Assembly: GCA_027023325.1 (NCBI GenBank)
Contig: JALVVQ010000186.1
Coordinates: forward strand, 1,146-10,509
Source of the DNA: Campylobacteraceae bacterium
GTDB taxonomy: Bacteria; Campylobacterota; Campylobacteria; Campylobacterales; Sulfurovaceae
Direction of reading: 5' to 3'
DNA length: 9,364 nucleotides
The translations under genes were made by a program, and so were the position numbers. This document shows positions 6,440 to 9,364 of this stretch, piece by piece. The notes under the pieces were generated by a model. It was given only the letters and a program-made list of their open reading frames with translations, was not told the origin of the DNA and searched no databases. Every line of letters starts with the position of its first letter. Position 1 is the first letter of the stretch.

Positions 6440-7273
6440 TTAGAGTATTTTCTCTATATCATCTATCACATTCTGTACAACCCAGTCAGGGGTAGATGCC
6501 CCGGCACTAATGCCACATAGATTTTTGTTTTTGAACCAGGATGCCTGAAGTTCTTGCTCATTTTCAATCAAATAGCTGTCCGGACAGTAGTTTTTACAGA
6601 TAGAATAGAGCTGTTTGGTGTTGGAGGAATTTTTTCCGCCAATGACGATCATGGTATCTGCCTCTTTTGCCAGAGAAGCTGCAGCATCTTGATTTTCAAA
6701 TGTTGCATTACAGATGGTGTTGAATACGCGTACTTCTTTGGCCTGAAGGATCAGTGTATCCACAATTTTCATAAAGTCTGTGGGCTTTCTGGTCGTTTGC
6801 GCCACAATAGCGACTCTTGATTTGAGGGGGAGGGTCTTGAGTTCATCTTCATTTAGGACGACAAAGGCATCTCTTTGGTCCTTGGCGTAGCTAATCACCC
6901 CTTTGATCTCAGGATGATTTGCGTCACCGAAGATAACGATACTATATCCCTCTTCGCTCATCTTTTCTACGATTTGCTGAGGTGTGGTCACAAAAGGGCA
7001 GGTAGCATCTGAAATCTGCTTCCCTTCTGATTCGAGTTGTGCTAATTCATTTTTAGGGATACCATGGGTGCGGATAACAATAGAATCATATTGCTCAGCT
7101 TCTTCCATATTTTCTGCAAGTCCTACATTGAATCCCTCTTTGAGCCTATTGATCTCATCTGTGTTGTGGATGAGGGGGCCATAGGTAGCACTCCCTTGAC
7201 TTTTTTCTGCTATCTTGATAGCGCGCTTGACACCAAAACAAAATCCATAAGAGGATGCCAGTCTAATTTCCAT
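6440..7273 (-). CDS. ispH: 4-hydroxy-3-methylbut-2-enyl diphosphate reductase
   Basis: IspH is the last enzyme of the MEP isoprenoid pathway. It reduces HMBPP to IPP and DMAPP with a [4Fe-4S] cluster. The three cluster cysteines are present: C12 (GFCFGVKRA), C92 (DATCPFV) and C188 (NTICNAT). Substrate-contact residues are also visible: H36 (PLIHN), H70 (RTHG), H120 and E122 (NHPE), and the SAGAST loop (256-261). The ATG at 7273-7271 (MEIRLASSYG) is preferred. It has GAGG at 7280-7283 with a 6-nt spacer and gives 277 residues, the usual length. An in-frame GTG at 7285 would overlap that ribosome-binding site and add four residues not expected in the family. The start overlaps the end of aroA by 11 nt, indicating coupled translation. 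Confidence 0.96.
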   Translation of the reverse strand: MEIRLASSYGFCFGVKRAIKIAEKSQGSATYGPLIHNTDEINRLKEGFNVGLAENMEEAEQYDSIVIRTHGIPKNELAQLESEGKQISDATCPFVTTPQQIVEKMSEEGYSIVIFGDANHPEIKGVISYAKDQRDAFVVLNEDELKTLPLKSRVAIVAQTTRKPTDFMKIVDTLILQAKEVRVFNTICNATFENQDAAASLAKEADTMIVIGGKNSSNTKQLYSICKNYCPDSYLIENEQELQASWFKNKNLCGISAGASTPDWVVQNVIDDIEKIL

Positions 7274-8558
7274 TGTGTACCTCACTTATCTCTCGTAGAA
7301 TATCGCCAAAGTTGGGAAAAGATGTTTCTATGCATGCGGTATCCTCAACGGTCATACCGCACAAGACACCAGCAATGGCAAAGCTCATAGCGATACGATG
7401 GTCTCCATGGCTGTTGATGGTTGTTTTTTGTAAATTTCCACCAATGACATCATAGCCGTCTTCTCGTTCTACAGTCTCGATACCAGCACGGTTGAGTCCT
7501 TCCAGTGTGGCGGCGATACGATCGCTCTCTTTGACTCTGAGTTCTTTGGCATTGAAGACCGAGCTGGTGCCTTTGGCTGTAGCCATAGCGATTGCCAGGG
7601 CAGGGAGCTCATCAATCAACCATGCGATATGCGACTCAATAGTAATAGCATTAAGCTGCTCATGATAGCGGACGGTAATGGAGCCAATAGGCTCATACTT
7701 GTCTTCTAATAGTGTATAGGTAATATCGGCTCCCATTCTTTCCAGAGCCTTGTAGGCCTCTATGCGTGTAGGATTGAGTGAGACATTGCTGATGGTGACT
7801 TGTGCACCCGGTGTAATCGCAGCAGCAACGGCGAAGAAGAATCCGCTAGATGGGTCTGACGGTACAGTAATACTAAGTGGCTTTAACGGCGCGCAAGGTG
7901 GTGTAACTTTAATCCAGCCGTTATCTTCTGTTTGGATATCAACACCCATGCCCCTGAGCATTCTCTCTGTATGGTCTCGGCTCAGTAGAGATTCTTTGTA
8001 GTAGCTGGGTTTGTCTGCTTTGAGTGCTGCTAGAATCAGTGCAGATTTTATCTGTGCAGAATCGATAGGAGAGGCATAGCGAAACGCTTCTAGCCCTCCG
8101 CCTCTGATGTGGAGTGGTGCGAGATTTCCCTCTGCTCTGCCATCGATCTTGGCCCCTATCTCTCGCAAAGGATTGACTACCCTGCTCATAGGTCTGTCAC
8201 GCAGGTATTTGTCTCCCGTGAGTACAAAACTTCCTTCAATACCGGAAAGAAGTCCACAGAAAAGCCTCATGCCTGTACCTGCATTTCCGCAGTCGAGTAC
8301 ATTGTTGGCTTCCTTTAGTGTTTGTGGTGGCGTGATGGTGACATCAGCCCCATTTCTTTTGACGGTGGCTCCCAGCTGTGCTACGATATTGAGAGAGTTC
8401 AGTGTGTCTTCACCTTGCAGAAAATTTTTAATCTTTGAGGGCTGGCTACTCAGGAGAGAAAACATGGCGCAGCGGTGCGAGATAGATTTATCGGCTGCAA
8501 TCGTATCGCATTGCAGCGAAAAAGGATGCTGTGCGGGAGTAATAGTCAAGTGCTTCAT
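7263..8558 (-). CDS. aroA: 3-phosphoshikimate 1-carboxyvinyltransferase (EPSP synthase), class II-like
   Basis: The enzyme joins phosphoenolpyruvate to shikimate-3-phosphate in the sixth step of the shikimate pathway. The 431-residue length is normal. Conserved sites include ADKSISHR (22-29, with K24, S25 and R29), GNAGTGMR (91-98), RPMSR (122-126), DELPALA (316-322), RVKESDR (341-347) and HGDHRIAMS (384-392). Several motifs are those described for class II, CP4-like enzymes: RDHTE (194-198), SAQIK (167-171) and NPTR (262-265). The GDK(S/T) motif appears as ADKS. The position equal to E. coli Gly96 and CP4 Ala100 is Gly94. The ATG (8558-8556) overlaps the pheT stop in an ATGA, with AAGGA at 8563-8567. 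The 3' end overlaps ispH. Confidence 0.96.
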   Translation of the reverse strand: MKHLTITPAQHPFSLQCDTIAADKSISHRCAMFSLLSSQPSKIKNFLQGEDTLNSLNIVAQLGATVKRNGADVTITPPQTLKEANNVLDCGNAGTGMRLFCGLLSGIEGSFVLTGDKYLRDRPMSRVVNPLREIGAKIDGRAEGNLAPLHIRGGGLEAFRYASPIDSAQIKSALILAALKADKPSYYKESLLSRDHTERMLRGMGVDIQTEDNGWIKVTPPCAPLKPLSITVPSDPSSGFFFAVAAAITPGAQVTISNVSLNPTRIEAYKALERMGADITYTLLEDKYEPIGSITVRYHEQLNAITIESHIAWLIDELPALAIAMATAKGTSSVFNAKELRVKESDRIAATLEGLNRAGIETVEREDGYDVIGGNLQKTTINSHGDHRIAMSFAIAGVLCGMTVEDTACIETSFPNFGDILREISEVHNGN

Positions 8559-9364
8559 CGAATCCTTGCCTCGCAGTCATCCGTTAGTTTTTGGAGGATT
8601 TCTTCCATGAGCGTCTCTATCATTGTCTCAGAGAGTGTACCATCCATCGACTGAAGATAAAATCTCACAGTCATACTTTTCTCTGATTGAAGGGAGGCGT
8701 CCTGATAGATATCCACTGGGTAAAAACGCTTCAGAAGAGGATTTTTGATGCCAGAGATACTTTTTTCGATAGCTGAGAAGGGGAGTGACTCCTCTACCAC
8801 AATACTTAGATCCTTGTAGACACCTTGATAGTTGGAGATGGACTTTGCTGTTATATGTGTAGGTAAGAGTGCTGCAAAATTCATTTCTGCAATCATTGTG
8901 TCCGGGATACCATAGGCTTCTGCGGCACTGGGGTGTAGTTTGCTTACAAAGCCTATGCGTACACCATTCTTGATGATATGTGCAGACTGATAGGGGTGCA
9001 TGAGTCCATTGCTGCTCTCACAGGACTGAAGCGTGATCTCTCCGATGACGGCACTAAGTTGTGTCACAAACTGTGGAAAGTCAATGAGGCTTGCCTTGCC
9101 CTGATTGGATACTGTGTCATTTTGGCTGTGTCCGCTCCAGACAAAAGCGATCATTTCACTTTCATGTCTTTGTGCATCAAAGACGGTGCCTATCTCAAAA
9201 AGAGGAATGCGCTTGATACCGTAACTTATATTTCTTTTGACTGCATCGAGCAGGTTGATGAGTAGTGTACTTCGCATACAGTTGAACTCTTCGGCGATAG
9301 GGTTAAGTAGCTTTAGCGATGTTTCCGTGGTGGCAAACCCATAGCGCTCCAAGCTGCGTTGATC
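8555..9364 (-). CDS. pheT: phenylalanine-tRNA ligase beta subunit, partial: C-terminal 269 residues
   Basis: The frame is open to the right edge of the window (first visible codons read DQRSLERYGF), so the gene starts outside. The beta subunit pairs with PheS in an alpha2-beta2 synthetase that charges tRNA-Phe. The visible part includes the end of the catalytic-like core, with NPIAEEFNCMRSTL (fragment residues 21-34), LFEIGTVF (55-62) and a HPYQSA segment (123-128). It is followed by the ferredoxin-fold anticodon-binding domain (about 177-269), recognisable from YKDLSIVVEES and RFYPVDIYQ. This domain binds tRNA in the family. The stop TGA overlaps the aroA start by 4 nt. The editing domain and the N-terminal tRNA-binding domain would be beyond the edge, as would pheS, which commonly precedes it. 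A TTG at 9352 is an internal Leu codon and not a start. Confidence 0.96.
   Translation of the reverse strand, partial: DQRSLERYGFATTETSLKLLNPIAEEFNCMRSTLLINLLDAVKRNISYGIKRIPLFEIGTVFDAQRHESEMIAFVWSGHSQNDTVSNQGKASLIDFPQFVTQLSAVIGEITLQSCESSNGLMHPYQSAHIIKNGVRIGFVSKLHPSAAEAYGIPDTMIAEMNFAALLPTHITAKSISNYQGVYKDLSIVVEESLPFSAIEKSISGIKNPLLKRFYPVDIYQDASLQSEKSMTVRFYLQSMDGTLSETMIETLMEEILQKLTDDCEARIR

Noticed and set aside
7274..7285. Upstream GTG start for ispH
   Set aside because: It would overlap the ribosome-binding site of the better ATG at 7273 and add residues not typical of IspH.
8107..8610. Open frame of 167 codons on the plus strand
   Set aside because: It is antisense to aroA and the end of pheT. 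The Ser/Leu/Pro-rich translation is typical of a shadow frame.
1..9364. CRISPR array, tRNA, rRNA or insertion sequence
   Set aside because: No regularly spaced direct repeats, cloverleaf-like sequences, rRNA segments or transposase frames were found on either strand.

Overview
The window looks like a chromosomal segment of a Campylobacterota (Epsilonproteobacteria) bacterium, most plausibly a Sulfurovum- or Sulfurimonas-like free-living member. This is inferred from the run pheT-aroA-ispH-rpsA-serA, an order I associate with that phylum, from protein sequences of the type seen there, and from dense packing with tiny overlaps. I cannot name a species from sequence alone.

Layout. (1) Positions 1-427, minus strand: a two-gene toxin-antitoxin module. 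It has a 73-residue antitoxin and the N-terminal 72 codons of a PIN-domain toxin that runs off the left edge. The two overlap by 11 nt and have their own promoter at 455-483. (2) Positions 428-605: an AT-rich divergent intergenic region with promoters for both sides and three TGTCAT-type half-sites. (3) Positions 606-3049, plus strand: a two-gene operon. The first gene encodes a four-domain signalling protein (cyclic-nucleotide-binding-like, two CBS, DUF294/GlnD-like nucleotidyltransferase). The second encodes a DEDDh 3'-5' exonuclease and overlaps the first by one base. (4) Positions 3039-3064: a perfect 10-bp inverted repeat at the convergent junction. (5) Positions 3079-9364, minus strand: a housekeeping cluster read as pheT (C-terminal part) -> aroA -> ispH -> rpsA -> serA. 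pheT/aroA overlap by 4 nt, aroA/ispH by 11 nt, and rpsA/serA are 8 nt apart. The only real gap (6321-6439) carries a good promoter for rpsA-serA.

How the genes fit together. The minus-strand cluster mixes translation (phenylalanyl-tRNA synthetase beta, ribosomal protein S1) with biosynthesis (shikimate pathway, last step of the MEP isoprenoid pathway, first step of serine synthesis). Shared transcription would tie aromatic amino acid supply and tRNA-Phe charging to growth. The plus-strand pair is the least understood part: its domains suggest that a small ligand, probably an adenine nucleotide at the CBS pair, controls a nucleotidyl transfer onto an unknown target. The toxin-antitoxin module sits beside it and looks like an accessory insertion because it is visibly richer in A+T.

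No rRNA, tRNA, CRISPR array, insertion sequence or prophage gene was seen. The most uncertain and interesting parts are the nucleotidyltransferase/exonuclease pair, the unclassified antitoxin, the repeated TGTCAT sites, and an EPSP synthase that carries class II signature motifs but has Gly where CP4-type enzymes have Ala.
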